A DNA stretch of 64,000 nucleotides from assembly GCF_015706575.1 (NCBI RefSeq), contig NW_024037070.1:9021598-9085597 (forward strand), written 5' to 3'. The position numbers were made by a program, and so were the translations under genes. Below are positions 1-13,100 of the stretch, piece after piece (positions within the stretch are counted from its first letter, which is position 1; each line of letters begins with the position of its first letter). Origin of the DNA: Patiria miniata (lineage: Eukaryota; Echinodermata; Asteroidea; Valvatida; Asterinidae). Under the pieces are notes generated by a model. It did no database searches and was not told the DNA's origin. It saw nothing but the letters and a program-made list of their open reading frames with translations.

Positions 1-25
1 ATTATTTAGTTTCAGCGCACTGAGA

Positions 26-2881
26 ATGGCTGTGAAGTTTTCTAGAGTCACCCTTGCCTGGTGTGGTGCAGCATTTCTCCTAAGGCTAGTCCTGGTGGTG
101 TACGGAGAGTGGCAGGATAGGACTATGCTCGTCAAGTACACGGATGTTGACTATCACGTCTTCACTGATGCTGCTAGATATGTGTCACAGGTAGGTAGGT
201 GTAGAGTAGCGAACAGGGTTGTGGCCGGGGCCAGGAGGGGGGGGGGGCACACAATCCCTTTCATTGTTTTCTCGGCATCTATTGGCAAATACGCAGCAAT
301 GAATAGTATCAGCTATTGTCAGATAGAGTCATTCAAGATCATCTACTTTGAACAGGACCCCCCCCCCCCCCCCCGACCATTAAATAATGAATGAAAAAGA
401 CAAATGTCCTTTATTTTCCACTTCATTTCAGGGTTCGTCTCCATATGAGAGAGCTACATATCGCTACACCCCTCTTCTAGCCTGGGCTCTCACCCCAAAT
501 ATTCTCCTCACTCCAGTATTCGGCAAGATAATCTTCATCCTCTGTGACGTTCTTACCGGTACACTCATCCTAAAGATGCTGAAACTCTCAGGCTGTCCGG
601 ATCAGGCAGCTATCAACAGCGCCCTCTTGTGGTGGCTGAACCCTTTACCCATGACCGTCTCGAGTCGGGGAAATGCCGAGTCGATCATGTCGGTGTTGGT
701 TTTGTCGACGCTGTATGCTTTGATGAAACGTCATACTCGAGCTGCCGCCTTCCTGTATGCTGTGTCTGTCCACGTTAAAATCTACCCAGTCACCTACTGT
801 GTTCCTATATACTTTCTTCTGGGTAGCGACTTTTGTGAGAAGCCCCTCCTGAAGAGATCGGCACTCCATTTGAAAGACCGAATTTTGAGGAGGATTGCTG
901 AGCTGTTTTGGCCTTGCAAGTCTCGTCTTGAATTTGTCTTCGTGTCGGTAGCCACGTTTGCGTTGCTTACAGGGCTTATGTATTACTGGTGAGTTTGGAG
1001 GTGTTGTGAAAATTGCTGTGATGCTAAAGATTAAGTTTTATAACATTGAACAAAGAAATTGACTGGAGCAAGGTTCGAACCTGCGACCTCTGGATTGCCG
1101 TTCCAGTGCTCTACCAACTGAGCTATCCAGCCCTATGTCGGCGGTTCCTCAGTTTGTCAATGTCTTTGTTCAAGGGTGCTAATCAGAAGCCATAAACCCA
1201 TATGTGCATGCCAGATTGATATTTTTTGCCCTTTTTTGGTTCGTCCAACTATTACAAAACAACACACCATTTTCTTTTTTCTCCCACCAGCTATGGAGAC
1301 AAATTCTTAGAAGAAACCTATCTATACCATGTAACACGGCGCGACGTCCGGCATAACTTCTCCCCTTACTTCTACATGCTGTACCTAACCAGCGAGTCAC
1401 CGGTATCCGTCATGGTCGGTCTCCTAGCCTTCTTACCACAGGCATTGCTCATGGTAGCATTGTCCGTTCGATACTACAGGGACCTTGCGTTCTGTTGTTT
1501 CACTCAGACATTCCTGTTTGTGGCTTTCAACAAAGTGTGCACCTCACAGGTAAGTTACTTCCGTCTGTTAACCAGTTAGCCGGGAAGATGAAAATCAGCT
1601 TCAGTTTTACACAACCTGTTTGCCCAAACGCCTCATTAAGATCACTTAACGCAGCAGAGAGAGTTTGCTAAAATAATGATGCAACAACATCTCACAAAAA
1701 AAAAGCGAATCTAGGATATTAAACATGTTTAAATTGGCACCTTACTGACTAAAACACAACCCCACCCAATATAAATTCAAACAATTTCAGTGGTGTCTGT
1801 TGTGTAGTAATGGTCTCCCGTCCCTCCTCCCCCCCCCCCCCAATAAAAAATCATATTTTAACCATACAGAATAGTAAGACATTTTATTTGATAACCTTCC
1901 CCGCCCCAACCCCTGATTTTATTCACTTCACGTCTTTTTATCAGATTCAACCTTTTTTATGCATTCCACATGGCCTTACTGTTTCAACAGCGCCCTCTCT
2001 TGAATCAAAGGGATGTTGAACCAAAGGGACTGTTAGATTGAAACAGCGCCCCCAATTTTCTGATCTACAGTTTGGTTTCCTATTTTTTTATTTATTAATA
2101 TTTACTTCTCATTCTAATGTGCTCAGAAGTTTCCTTTTACTCAGACTTGGAAGACTGGAAAGATCAGGCACATGTGATTTAAATAAAATTGATAAGATCT
2201 GATCTTCAGTGAAAATGTTTGCTGTTCTTGTCTAAATGTTTCATTGTTTGTTTTCCCCCCTTCTTTATTGCAGTACTTTCTGTGGTATCTATGCCTCCTT
2301 CCTCTCGTCATCCCAACTCTGAGGATGAAACTTTCAGAAGCTCTCTGCCTCACAGGTCTTTGGTTTCTCGGACAGGTAAATATTTTCGTCTTTTTGTGAC
2401 AGGACCTTAGAAAAAAAATAAGAGGCTTACACCCATTTCAGACTAGCCTTGGTCCAATTACTGGATTTAGATTTTGTTTCCCTTTCATATGCAGCCTGTC
2501 TTTGACAAGTGTGGTCTGCCTCAATGGGAGAGGGCGCCATCAATCATATGAATCAAATCTAGTCTTGAGAACTTTGGCAATGCTACCCGAGAAATTCCAA
2601 GCATACTTTACATGCACACACACTGTTTTCAAGCTAATTTGCGAGTGTGGAGTTTGCTTTTATTTGTTTTTCATTTTCTTTATTTTGTTCAGGCACTGTG
2701 GCTGTATTTCGCCTACTGCTTGGAATTTGAAGGACATGATACTTTCTTGTTTTTGTGGCTCGCTGGCCTCGCATTCTTTGCGGTGAACATTGGAATATTA
2801 GTCAGAATCATGATGTCCTATGAGGAACACCGGACTTTCTGTGGAGGCAAGTTGGCTCCCATTGGCCAAGACAAAAGATGA
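26..2881 (+). CDS. PIGM: GPI mannosyltransferase 1 (PIG-M), complete, 5 exons
   Basis: PIG-M adds the first mannose to the GPI-anchor precursor in the ER, using dolichol-phosphate-mannose. The exons are 26-190, 432-988, 1291-1549, 2274-2375 and 2693-2881, all with GT-AG borders and matching phases. They join into 423 codons, the same length as the human protein as I know it. The luminal DXD motif is visible at residues 40-42 (TDVDYHVF), straight after a first hydrophobic segment. Other family hallmarks are [51 protein letters not shown] and [14 protein letters not shown]. Hydrophobic segments recur throughout, as expected for a multi-pass ER protein. The ATG at 26 is followed at once by the first membrane segment. 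Only 25 bases upstream are in the window, so the promoter is not seen. The third intron (1550-2273) holds a poly-C tract and nothing else recognisable. Confidence 0.97.
1046..1173 (-). mobile_element. tRNA-like element with terminal inverted repeats, copy 1
   Basis: This copy lies in PIGM intron 2. Read on the minus strand it starts with an 18-base repeat TTGAACAAAGACATTGAC and ends with its near-perfect inverse. Between them, at 1061-1132, is a tRNA-like cloverleaf: a 7-base acceptor stem, a box A (TAGCTCAGTTGGTAGAGC), an anticodon arm with GGC, and a box B (GGTTCGAACC). All stems pair here, allowing G-U pairs. The base before the anticodon is C rather than the near-universal U, and the flanks repeat at other sites, so this is a tRNA-derived mobile element and not a working tRNA gene. 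The outer flank GGCTTCTGA(C/T)TAGC is also shared with the other copies. Confidence 0.85.
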
Positions 2882-3150
2882 CGGCAAGGATAATTTGGGG
2901 GGGGGGGGAGCTTTAAGTATTATTTATGCAGCAAGAAATTTTAACGCCTCACGTTTAAATACATTTTGTATTTTTGCGACATTTTAGACATCTTTTGCTA
3001 CAACGAATGAAACTCAAACCACACCAAATACTGTATTTTGTCTTTGTTATGAATAAGATACATTCAATTTATTCAATCTTGAATCCTGATGTAAACACAT
3101 AAATCTCTAATGATGTGATAAGACCTTAAAGCAGCATGAATGAAATTGAA

Positions 3151-3156
3151 AATAAA
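3151..3156 (+). terminator. Probable PIGM polyadenylation signal (AATAAA)
   Basis: A canonical AATAAA lies about 270 bases after the PIGM stop codon and is followed by a GT-rich stretch (GTGTTTGT), the usual downstream element. This predicts a short 3' UTR. An RNA read ending near 3165-3180 would confirm it. Confidence 0.6.
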
Positions 3157-3220
3157 AACAGTGTTTGTAAATTTGTTATCATATTCCCATGATGTACCGA
3201 GTACAGTGACTTTCTTCGCT

Positions 3221-3284
3221 GTCCCCGTTACATCTGACATCTATGATTTTATTTCACTGATGCACTCCTTAATGCAGTCGTCAT
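3221..3284 (+). repeat. Dispersed repeat, partner of 63447-63508
   Basis: About 60 bases (GTCC..TTACATCTGACATCT through CTCCTTAATGCAGTC) recur nearly unchanged at 63447-63508, 60 kb away. The two differ at only a few positions, so they are copies of one interspersed repeat. No terminal repeats are evident at either copy. Confidence 0.75.
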
Positions 3285-3538
3285 TCTGGACCCTAAATTA
3301 ATAGAATTCCCGATTAACAAACTTGCACAATAATAGTCAAGAATCCTCTGTATAGGGTTTCCTGAAGACACACCATAGATGACGTATGATATTTGTCACA
3401 GGTACCAGCTTAAGTGGAGAACAAGGCAATTTACAAAACCATGGCCTCATTTCAGCTTCACCTTCATCTATGACTTCAGTATCATAAGAGGCCTTAAATG
3501 CCCAAACCAAACGGTAATACCCTGAATTCATGCTCTTC

Positions 3539-3662
3539 AGTATTGTAGTCGAGTCTATCACAAGTAGTCTCAATTCAAGTCACATACTCCTCAAATGAAT
3601 TGTTACAAAGGCATTCCTTTGTTATTGCCCATCTTCTGTTAATTGAGACTGGACTTGTGAAA
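3539..3662 (+). mobile_element. GACTTGTGAT palindromic element, truncated copy
   Basis: The start AGTATTGTAGTCGAGTCTAT and the central ACAAAGGCATTCCTTTGTTA match the longer copies at 41498, 44582 and 62511. The right terminal arm is missing after the GACTGGACTTGTGA motif. It lies between PIGM and NKD. Confidence 0.65.
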
Positions 3663-4564
3663 TATGAAAGAACTTGTGGTGTACTCAAGTACAATACTGA
3701 TGTTTGTGGATTTGATGTAAGCCACAGTTTAAGCACAATGTTCTTCTCGGAAGCAAAAGCAAAAAACAGGGCCCTCGCTGATTCAAAAATGCACAGCTTA
3801 ACGCTCCTTCCAAAGGTGTTGAACCATTTCCAAAACAACAATTTTCTAGATATTTGACCTCAACAAAACAGTTGAAGTATTCACACAAGAATGAATGGAT
3901 GAGGTGTAACTGCTTTCCGCTTGCAAAATGAGTTTCATATTTGAGTTCTGTGGTACCATCAGGGTTTTTTTTTTATTATTCATTTTTACTGCGCCACCAA
4001 AGGCAGCCACTCCAGCCAGTGCTAAAATACTGTGTTACATCACAGATTAGTTTTATCAACAAAATTACCATTACACTTTGATAAATTTCTACACAAAAAA
4101 AATTATTAAAATTTCAGCCTGAGTTACTATACACTATAAACATGTGTTAATTACTAAAATACAATTGTCATTGTACTGTTTGGTGTTTAAAATGAGTTTT
4201 ATATAGTTTCATTAATGTATTTAAAAAAATGGGGGAAAATGCTGTTTTTGACTAAGGTTTTGTTAACACAACAAAAAAGCTAGTGCTAGAACGAGACAAA
4301 AATATAAGTTTTACGTTGTTTTCCGTTACTTTTTAAAGATAAGATGAATAATACATTACATAAAATAGTAACTCAAAATACATGTGCATTTTTAACTTTT
4401 ATAGAAAATAAATATGATGGAGAAAAAAAAGATAACTTTTTGCTGGAAAAGCTGAACTGAGTACAAAATTGAACAGTTTCAAATTCCAAATCTGTTCTTG
4501 TTCCAAAATCATTTTTTGTCACAAAAATAGTGACCATTTGGGAGACCACCATTATAGGTACATG

Positions 4565-4630
4565 TAATTGGTAGTGTGCTGGAACAGTAATCCGGCAGTT
4601 CAAGGTTCAACTCCTGCACCAGTCAATCTC
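4565..4630 (+). repeat. Degenerate tRNA-like fragment
   Basis: The segment TTGGTAGTGTGCTGGAACAG, followed by a box-B-like AGGTTCAACTCC and CACCAGTCAATC, resembles the tRNA-like part of the 128-base element at 44099 and 59239. The 5' terminal repeat and half of the cloverleaf are absent. It is best read as an old decayed copy. Confidence 0.5.
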
Positions 4631-7146
4631 AACCTAATCGCCAAGTTTTTCAGCACTTCCACTACGTTTCTGTCATTCCCGAGAATTTTTGGTGTTTACA
4701 AGACTTAACTCCTTTCAATAGTCTTTTTTTTTTGAATAATTAAGACAGAAGAAAAAACTCTTTAGTTTAGGTGAAGTAAAAATAAAAACACTCTGTATTT
4801 TTTCGTTCTGCAACTTCATTCAAAAGTGCATGGAAAAACCAATATGTTTAATACCTGAATAAAAAAGTACCATAGAAAAGGTGATGTGTGCGCAACTGGT
4901 TTGCAAAAATAAATTATATCAATGCACAATGTCTACTGTGCATGACTCCTTGCAGAATGTTAAAAAAAAAATAATTAATTCATAAGTAATACAGACTTCA
5001 AATGTCTGTATACATTTAAAATACTCAAAGCAATAAAAAGCCTCAAAGTGAATCTAGATGAATGAATACATAACGTGTTCCAATACTGCACAGATTGAGA
5101 ATACTTTGTATTTAAACTTTAAAATAAAGCGACTTCAGTAAAAACTCTTAAGACAAATTTGTTTCACTTGAAAACTGTTGGTCTTTACTAGGGCCAAGGA
5201 TTTGAAGTGCAAGGCCATTCAGAGATAGATGTGCGGAGTGTTTGGTCAGGCTATTTTTCCCAAAAAGTTCCATGTAAAACTGATGAAAACGCCACTGCAA
5301 AAATTTGATTTGTTTTTTTAACAACTTAATGCCAATCAACTTGTTGGAAAAAAAGGTTATTTTCAAGTTTTATGACTAAATTATGATGAAATGCTCTTGT
5401 GACGCATGATGTACAATGTATACATAATATAACGTGTACATACTTTCTTACAAAAATAATGGTTGGTGCTGTGAAAATATGGTCTATATAGCACTTGAAA
5501 CCAGAGTGCAATATAGGAGTTAGTCACTGGTCAGTCTATTGAGGGCGCTCTTTACTGATGAATATGTGACAAGCATTTGCTTGTACCCACGTGTTTTGGT
5601 GGGCACTTAATTGATTGGACAGATCATGTTTAACCCTTGACTTGGCCAAATACTTCCACCTGTACACAACACATGCTCACAAAACTGAAAATGCATGGAT
5701 CATGACAGTAAGTTACTCAAAATGCCTTGTTTCCAGTATTTTGTGGGATAGATTAGCCACCACCAGTGCCTTTAGGAGGGCTTACCCAAACAAAAAAATA
5801 GAGGGTCTAATCAATTTGCCAGATTTCAAAACGACCAATGATGATCTATGAATCAAATTTCAGATGCAGCATTTCACTGGATTACATTGAATAGAATTAA
5901 AGTTCATAATTTTCAAACCAATAATTTTGTGTACATAATTATTCTCTAACGGTACGTTCAACTATACAACCCATTTGTACCTGTCCCACCCCAAACTGCC
6001 CTGTGTGTTACTCCCTGTATAGCACCTAAAGACACACTCTATCGTTTTATGGATTCATCAGTAAATAAATACAATGTAATACATTTGCTAATGGGCTAAG
6101 GTCTAGACTTTAACTTAATGAACACTGGCATTGTTGTGCAGGCGACCGAAAGAATAGATTGGTCATTTTATACGTAGCTGTTCGGTGCAACTCGACCTCA
6201 CTGGGCGTTATGAGAAAATTCCTTCAATATTTACGGATAACTTTTGAATACTATGAATTAGACGACAGACCCAAGGCCAACCTTAAAATATTTATTTTTG
6301 TTGGTGACACTACCCCCTGTGAAGACTTGTTCATTTGAGAACTTGTATTCTGGATACACGCATAGATTATAGTCCTCCTCAGCTTGTTTACCACTTAACT
6401 TAATAATATGCAGAATTAGTGGTTTGTTATAATTGATGCATTGTTTTTAATTCAGCATTTAGACAATTGTTGGTACTGATCAATTCCCATGTGTACCAAT
6501 AGGAAATTGTGTAAATATATTAAGTATATGATTAAAATCTTACTGTTTGATAACATTCAATTCCAAAACGAGGCAAAAAGTATATATTACACCGGACATT
6601 TTGGTCGTCCTTATGTTACACTTGAGTTTTTAAGATACTTTAATACTTACAAGATACAGTAGTAAAAAATAGCTAACCCTGCTTTTTTCATGCTTTAAAA
6701 AAAGCACCTTGTTTAAGATCCGACGCTCGTATATCACCAAAGCTGAGTTTGATGTCAGATGTCCTTGCATTCTTTCACGGACAACTCTTAAGTAGTTGAA
6801 AACTGGCCAACCGACATGCTTTGCCATCTTGCCAACACAGTTTGGTCCAAGTTATAAAATGTGTTTTTTGTGCAAGTTTTGTCCACAGCCATTTTTAGTA
6901 GTTCTGGTGAAATTCTGACCACACCATCACAGACCAATCCAAAATGCAAAATTGGGCACAGCTAGGTGTTGGTGGTTGTTTGCAATCCAGTGAATGTGAT
7001 AGCACCTTTAACGGAACTGAAACTTGAGAGGAATTAGAGTCTTCAGGTTTTCTGGCACTTTACACTCTCCATATTTTCCTCTCTGACGCAAGTTCCAGGC
7101 AGTTCACATTCAGCCAACACCAGGTAGTTGACCTAGCCACGACTAG

Positions 7147-10100
7147 TCACTTGTGGTAGTGGTGGTAATGATGATGATGGTGATGTTCGTGGTGATGGTG
7201 ATGTTCATGTCGCTGTGAGACAGGAACATAGACGACACCCTCCATGCCGTTGGCTATCTCATGCTGCATGTAGGTGAAGGGTTGCAAGGCCGGCTTGCGG
7301 AGCTTCTTGTGAGAGCGTCGCCGGGTGGGGACCTTGGGGCTAGTCACCAGGGCGGGGTCCCGAGGGGCGGGGCTTGAATTCAGCTGGGTTGGGCAGAGGT
7401 TGGTTGGTGATGGTGCCGGTGGGGCGAAGGTGGCTAGCCTAGCCAGGGGTGAAGGCGCGGCGGTGAACGTGGGTAGTTTCATGGGCACCTGAGGGGTCTG
7501 GTTGTCACCTGCTGGGCCTGGAGGTGAAGCTGGTTGAAAGCCTTCCAGTTTGGCCCGGGAAGCCTCCAAAAGAAGCATATGGTAATCCTTATGATACCGC
7601 TGCCTCAACCCACACTTCAGTTTATGCTCCTCTGTGCTCAACACACCTTCCTGTATGGGTTGCTGGGCGTCCAAGTCATAGGACCGAGACCGCCGGTGGC
7701 CACCCTTACCCCCCTTGCTGGGATGTCTGTGTCCCCTCCCTCTCAGCCTCTCAGCCGAGGTATGTCTGGTTCTATGAGGCAGTGGGAGCTGCTGCTGAGC
7801 CAGATACTCCACCTCTCTCTCCTGAGCTATGACGATTGCCTCTTCTTGTTGATTGCAGTCGTTCTCGATCCCTGCCAGCTCTTCATAGTAGTTCCTTCGC
7901 TCTCTGTTCTCTGGCTCTCTTGTTGGGGACGAGGAGCTACTGACTGGATGAGGTCTGTGTCGGACCTCTTCATCGCCTCCGTGATTGTAGGCACTCTGCT
8001 GTCTCCTGAAGAATCAACAATTCAAAAGTAAAGTAATTAACAGGAGGCTGGAAGAAACAGAACTCTGTCTGAAATACCTGCATAACATCCTGGATGTTTT
8101 TTTAACATTTGCTCTGATTTGTCGTCAAGTCCATCACAAGTCCAATCAAAATTTGATCACAAGTAAGGTTACGAAACAGAGGATGAATAGCTTGCCTCTT
8201 GACTTGTGATTGACTTGTCAAGGCTTGACTTAAACTCTAAAATTGGATTTCCAATAGAGGTTATAAAATCCAGGATTTTTTTTTGAAGTACCGGTACACA
8301 GGACTATGTTAAACCCTGCCAATACACTACAATGCCTTTGATTCACTGATGTGGATAATGTTTATTTTTCTACTCTATCAACCATAACCTGAAACCCTGA
8401 CTCAAAAAAAAAAGGTTGTACTATCGTAAGCAGAATATGTGAAATGTATAACCAAGCAGACTGACTTTAAAAGTACACTGCCAAGCAATTCTTCCAAAAA
8501 GTACAATGCCTCACCAAAAAAAAGTGAAGGGTAAGGCAGTAATCCAACAAAGTGTGAAGATGCCCTGCAGTGCCAGATTGACCCAGGGGGCTAACATTGG
8601 CACCTCTGCTGTAACACAGTGGCATTCAAAGGTGTGCAGTTTAGCAGAACATTCAATCAACATGGATGAGGCCATTCAAGAACAACAAATGGTTTGCTGT
8701 ATATCAGTACTGAGGTTTTTAATCATGTGAGGTTGAATATTCCTTCAAAAACGTGTAGACTTATTTTCTTGGGTGACAATACCCCGATGATACCCACTCA
8801 TACACTCCCCCACCCCCGCCATTTCCCCCACCCCAGGCCATCTGTGTTACCTCATACCACACCTACTGATGTGTTATGGCTAAAATCCTGGAACAAAAAA
8901 AATTACAGCTTGCTTATACTTGAAACTATTCCAGTATGTAACCACCTTCAAGCCAATACTATCATCGAAAAACATCCACACAAAAAAGGGGAAGGGGCAG
9001 GATATTATATTGAGATTCACATGGACAATAAACACAATTTTTTTTGGGAGTGGCTCTGTCCAGACAAGTAGAGAATAAAGTACCAAGGATTCACAGAGAT
9101 AACGTTGGACGTGGGCTTAACACCCTAACACCAGACAAGCCCCTGACGTGAAGCCACCTGCCCTCTGGGTAGATTGAACTATGCCAAGGGGGTCAAATAA
9201 AGAGTGCTTTCAACTGTAGAGGTGGAACGGTTAAACACTCACCGTCGCAATCCTTGTATTGTTGTGAAATCACTCCCCCTCCCCCCCCCCCCCCCCACTC
9301 CGTTTCTGGTGTTAATGCCAATTCCATTACCGTTTCTGACCCACATCGCCAATGGAAACGCCATGACTGTATAATCACGAAGACCCCTTCAATGGGGAAA
9401 GCATCGTGCCAGTTTTTTTTTCAAAGCAACTGCCCCATGATGGATTATCTGAACAATAGGTGACGCAGTGCATTTTCGAATGAAGAATCTCTTTAATTGC
9501 AGAAAACTTCTTTTTTTTGTGAGCTTGTAGCATTTTTTGTTGTACATGTATATGGTACAACAAACATTTGTTGCAGAGGACTATAAGAAAGCTGTTCTTC
9601 TCATCAACAAGTGGTTAAGTCTCGCGTCTGCCTCAGCACCAAACCTCGCCCCTATGAAAGTGCTACGACCCTTCCACCCCCCCACCCCCCCCCCCCCCCC
9701 CCCCCATTGGCGCTAACCTTGACAGAGCATTACAGGTCACAGTACTTTCATCGAGCGACACCTCAGGGAAAGTAATCTAACAAATGTTGTGGCTCCAACG
9801 CCATCTAATCAAACATTCAGCCTTATAGAGGCCAGTTGCAACGATCACTGTGCAAGTACCTCCACAGCTTTGATAATTATGTCTCCTTTTAGTCTTCAAG
9901 TAATTTTAGTTTCTCTCAAAAAGGACTCTAATGTATGAGTTTATGAGTAGGCTTTCCCGAAGTCATGATAACTTCTAGCAAGACACTGGCACCTTTTAGG
10001 ATGCAAAGGTTCAAACCTTTCAAACTGCTGAACGATGAACGAATGACCATGAAATATTCATTCATGTTCCCCGGCGAGCCAACATGACAGGCCCCTCTGT

Positions 10101-13100
10101 GAGGTGTGAGCGCATGTTTCCCTTCCTTCAATAATAGAGTGGCTAAGCCGTAGTCCCTACGGCACTTGCTGTATTATGCATAACAGTCGTGGGTCTGCAT
10201 ATCACTACAAGTTTGTATCCACATATTTACCGTACATCAAGATTTTCTTCACATTTTTTTTTTTTGGGGGGGGGGGCCTGGATGACAACGTGCTTAACCA
10301 TATCCCTCAGCATTTTTTTTATCAGTCTACAATTAATATGGGTGCTAAGTTCTTGATTCAACTGTACACACTAGAGTGGAGATAAAACATTGTAAGAAAC
10401 TAACGACTACATCCACTGAATTCCCCAAAATGGTCTCCACAGATTGTTAGACAGAATCTACAAGAAAGGCCGAGCCCGAATTACTTTGCTAGTGCCAGAA
10501 ACAGTTACGTGTTATTTGAAGTGGTTCAGCAGCTTCCATTCACACATGTAATCGCATGCCTTAGCCACGTCATTCTGATGCAGCCTATTTCAATGCTTTA
10601 ATACTGATTGCAAACAGGACACGATAGACAATTACCTAAGTTTGTGCTGTCTCTTAGTGTTAGGGCTGCGGCCGTCCATGCCGTGATAGTCGGCCTGACT
10701 AGCCGACAACGTTCTCCGATTGTGCCTGTGTGTCCGAACCCCACTCCTGACAGGCTGCTGGTACCCGGCAGGCGTCGGTAACCCATCCACATCATGTAGT
10801 GGTTTCCCAGGGCCTGTAGAGACAGGACATGCAGTCCTGCCAACGTTTTCTTTGTTTTCGGCGGGGAAAGGTTTAGGATCGCCGGAGTCTTCAGAGCCGA
10901 CGGAGAGGCGAAGACGTAGCTTCTTGCTGCCACTAGCTGGCAAGGTGATGGTGGAGGCAAGGGCCTCTGAGATGGTCTTGAGAAGACTGGATAAATCCTG
11001 GAAGAAAAACAAAATAAACAGTCAAAACTCTTAACTTATAAATAGGTAATTACATCAGACTCTTCATAAGATGGAATTTGCGCCGGGGTGATGTAAAACA
11101 ATATTAGGTTTTGCCCTTCACCGACGTATAAACACTGTACACTCAGTGTGTTACCTCCCGAGTGAAAGTTGGAAAAAATCACACGGGTGGGACTCGAACC
11201 CAGGACCTCCTGCTTTCTAGTGTAGACGTCTTACCACTTGACCACCGAGCTAACAGGATCAGTTGGCTGGTTTGAATCTGATGTACATATGTAGCAGCAA
11301 GTACTGCAAATTCATAAGATGGATTTGCGAAGGGCAAAATCCTAATATTGATTTACATCATCCCAATGCAAATTCCATCTTATGAATAGTTTAATTGCTA
11401 TACCCGCTGCTACATGTACATCAGATTCGAACCAGCCAACCAATCCCGCAATTATATCTACAGGAAGGAGCAGAACATTAATATGCAAAGTTTGTGAAGT
11501 CCCAAATTACCTTCAACCTTTGAAATTTAATTTAATTATTACCTCTCTTGTGACTTTGCGGTGACCATCAAAGTCATACAGGGTAAAGGCCCACTCTTGT
11601 TGGTCAGATTCCCCGTCTAGAGAAACGTCGCAATCGACGGCCTGAAAATAGAAAATAAAAATTCCCTACAGGTTAGCAAAGGTCGCAGTACTATCAATGT
11701 AAAAAAAAAGTCTGTGGAAAATATGTTGGGCAGTATTACTGTACCTGACAATTATTGGCATGAAATTTTATGCAAAACATATGACAGCAGTTTGTTTACT
11801 GCAACTGGAAGCTCTTGCCCTACGTGACTTAAACTTTGCTGACACAACAAATTCTGGGTCTGGCAAACTCATTCCAACATTTAAATTTGCGTCGTACCGC
11901 AAGCTTCAGCAAAACCTTTTTTCTACTGATCAACAGCAAGCCTTGCGCGAATAAGAATTCCAGATGTAAGGAGAAATGTAATTGACCACAGGGCGAAGCA
12001 AATACAAATTATGAAAGTTCGGATTGAATTACTTGAGGAAGATAAAAAGAGCACCCCTCGTGATTGTTTTTTAAATTAAGTGATCCTTGCATGTCCGTAC
12101 TGAAATTCTTAATGTCATTTGCCCAATGTTAAGTTTTCCTCTAAACGAACTCGACCATTTTGTATTTAGTTGTGTGCAAGCTTGGGTATATTTTCTAACA
12201 TTGAGTAGCGCCTCATCCCCATCCAGACAACCTGAGAACCGAGAACAGAGGAACTACGATGAAGAGCTGGCAGGGATCGAGAATGACTGTAATCTACAAG
12301 AACAAGTAGACAAGATGACGTACCCCTACTGTAGCCTTGCCGCTGTTTGAAGACATCGTCGGGGAAAGCGGAGGTTTGACTTCCTCAGTACTGTCAGTCT
12401 TCTCCACAGCTACAACCTTCACGCTGCAGGCGGATCCTGTCACCTCCGGTGGTAAGGCAACTGGAGGATTCAATCCGGAGAAGAAACAAAATTACATCGG
12501 GGAAGAGGGAAAACTGATCAGTCAGAGGGTTGGCTTGGGGGACGATCGATTCGGAAAGGGAAGGGGGAGGGTTAGTTATTGATGTCCCCCGTGTGAATGA
12601 TGTGGGATATTTTGCACCATGTCGTCTGGGGAAATTGAGTGACATTCTGCAAAGTGCATTATCACCACACCAGCTGTTGCGTCTTCAACAAGGTGAACAA
12701 TCTCCCACTACAAAAATGTATTTTGATCAAACATAAAATGGGGAAAAAAATATCCTTGATGAGAAAATATTTGCCTTTTCTCAAATTTTTGTTTCTTAGC
12801 CACACATACATGTAAACGGCCATATAAGCAAATGAACTGCTTCTGTGGTGTACTTAATAACACTTTTTATTTATTTTTAAAAAAAATTTCAGCAACAACA
12901 TATATTATAATTTGTCAACAACACAATCAAAGAAATTCCCGAGGTGAACTGAGGGGAATGTGGCATATTAACTTACACAAACAGCCATCTGTTGGTCATT
13001 CCTAATTATTCATGTACCCACCAATTGAAACTTGCTAGGTGCATGTACCGGTAGGTTTTGTTTGTCCCAAGGTTCAACCCACGGTCTTTCTTACAATATC

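Larger units (their letters stand above)
2882..7146. other. Convergent 3' region between PIGM and NKD
   Basis: This AT-rich stretch holds the 3' UTR of PIGM on the left and presumably the 3' UTR of NKD on the right. Several TTTATT sites (for example 6291-6296) could be minus-strand AATAAA signals for NKD, but I cannot choose between them. It also contains a fragment of the GACTTGTGAT palindromic family, a tRNA-like fragment and a dispersed repeat, listed separately. I see no conserved coding sequence. The short open frames here have no family signature or splice support. Confidence 0.6.

Noticed and set aside
1061..1132. Functional tRNA-Ala gene
   Set aside because: The cloverleaf folds, but the base before the anticodon is C, the acceptor stem lacks the G3-U70 pair of alanine tRNAs, and the unit recurs with its terminal repeats elsewhere.
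7534..8031. 165-codon plus-strand open frame
   Set aside because: It is antisense to the last NKD exon, whose minus-strand frame has clear family motifs and splice phase. The open frame is a by-product of coding composition.
10598..11034. Overlapping open frames on both strands around 10.6-11.0 kb
   Set aside because: Only the minus-strand frame starting DLSSLLKTIS fits NKD in sequence and splice phase; the other two are shadows.
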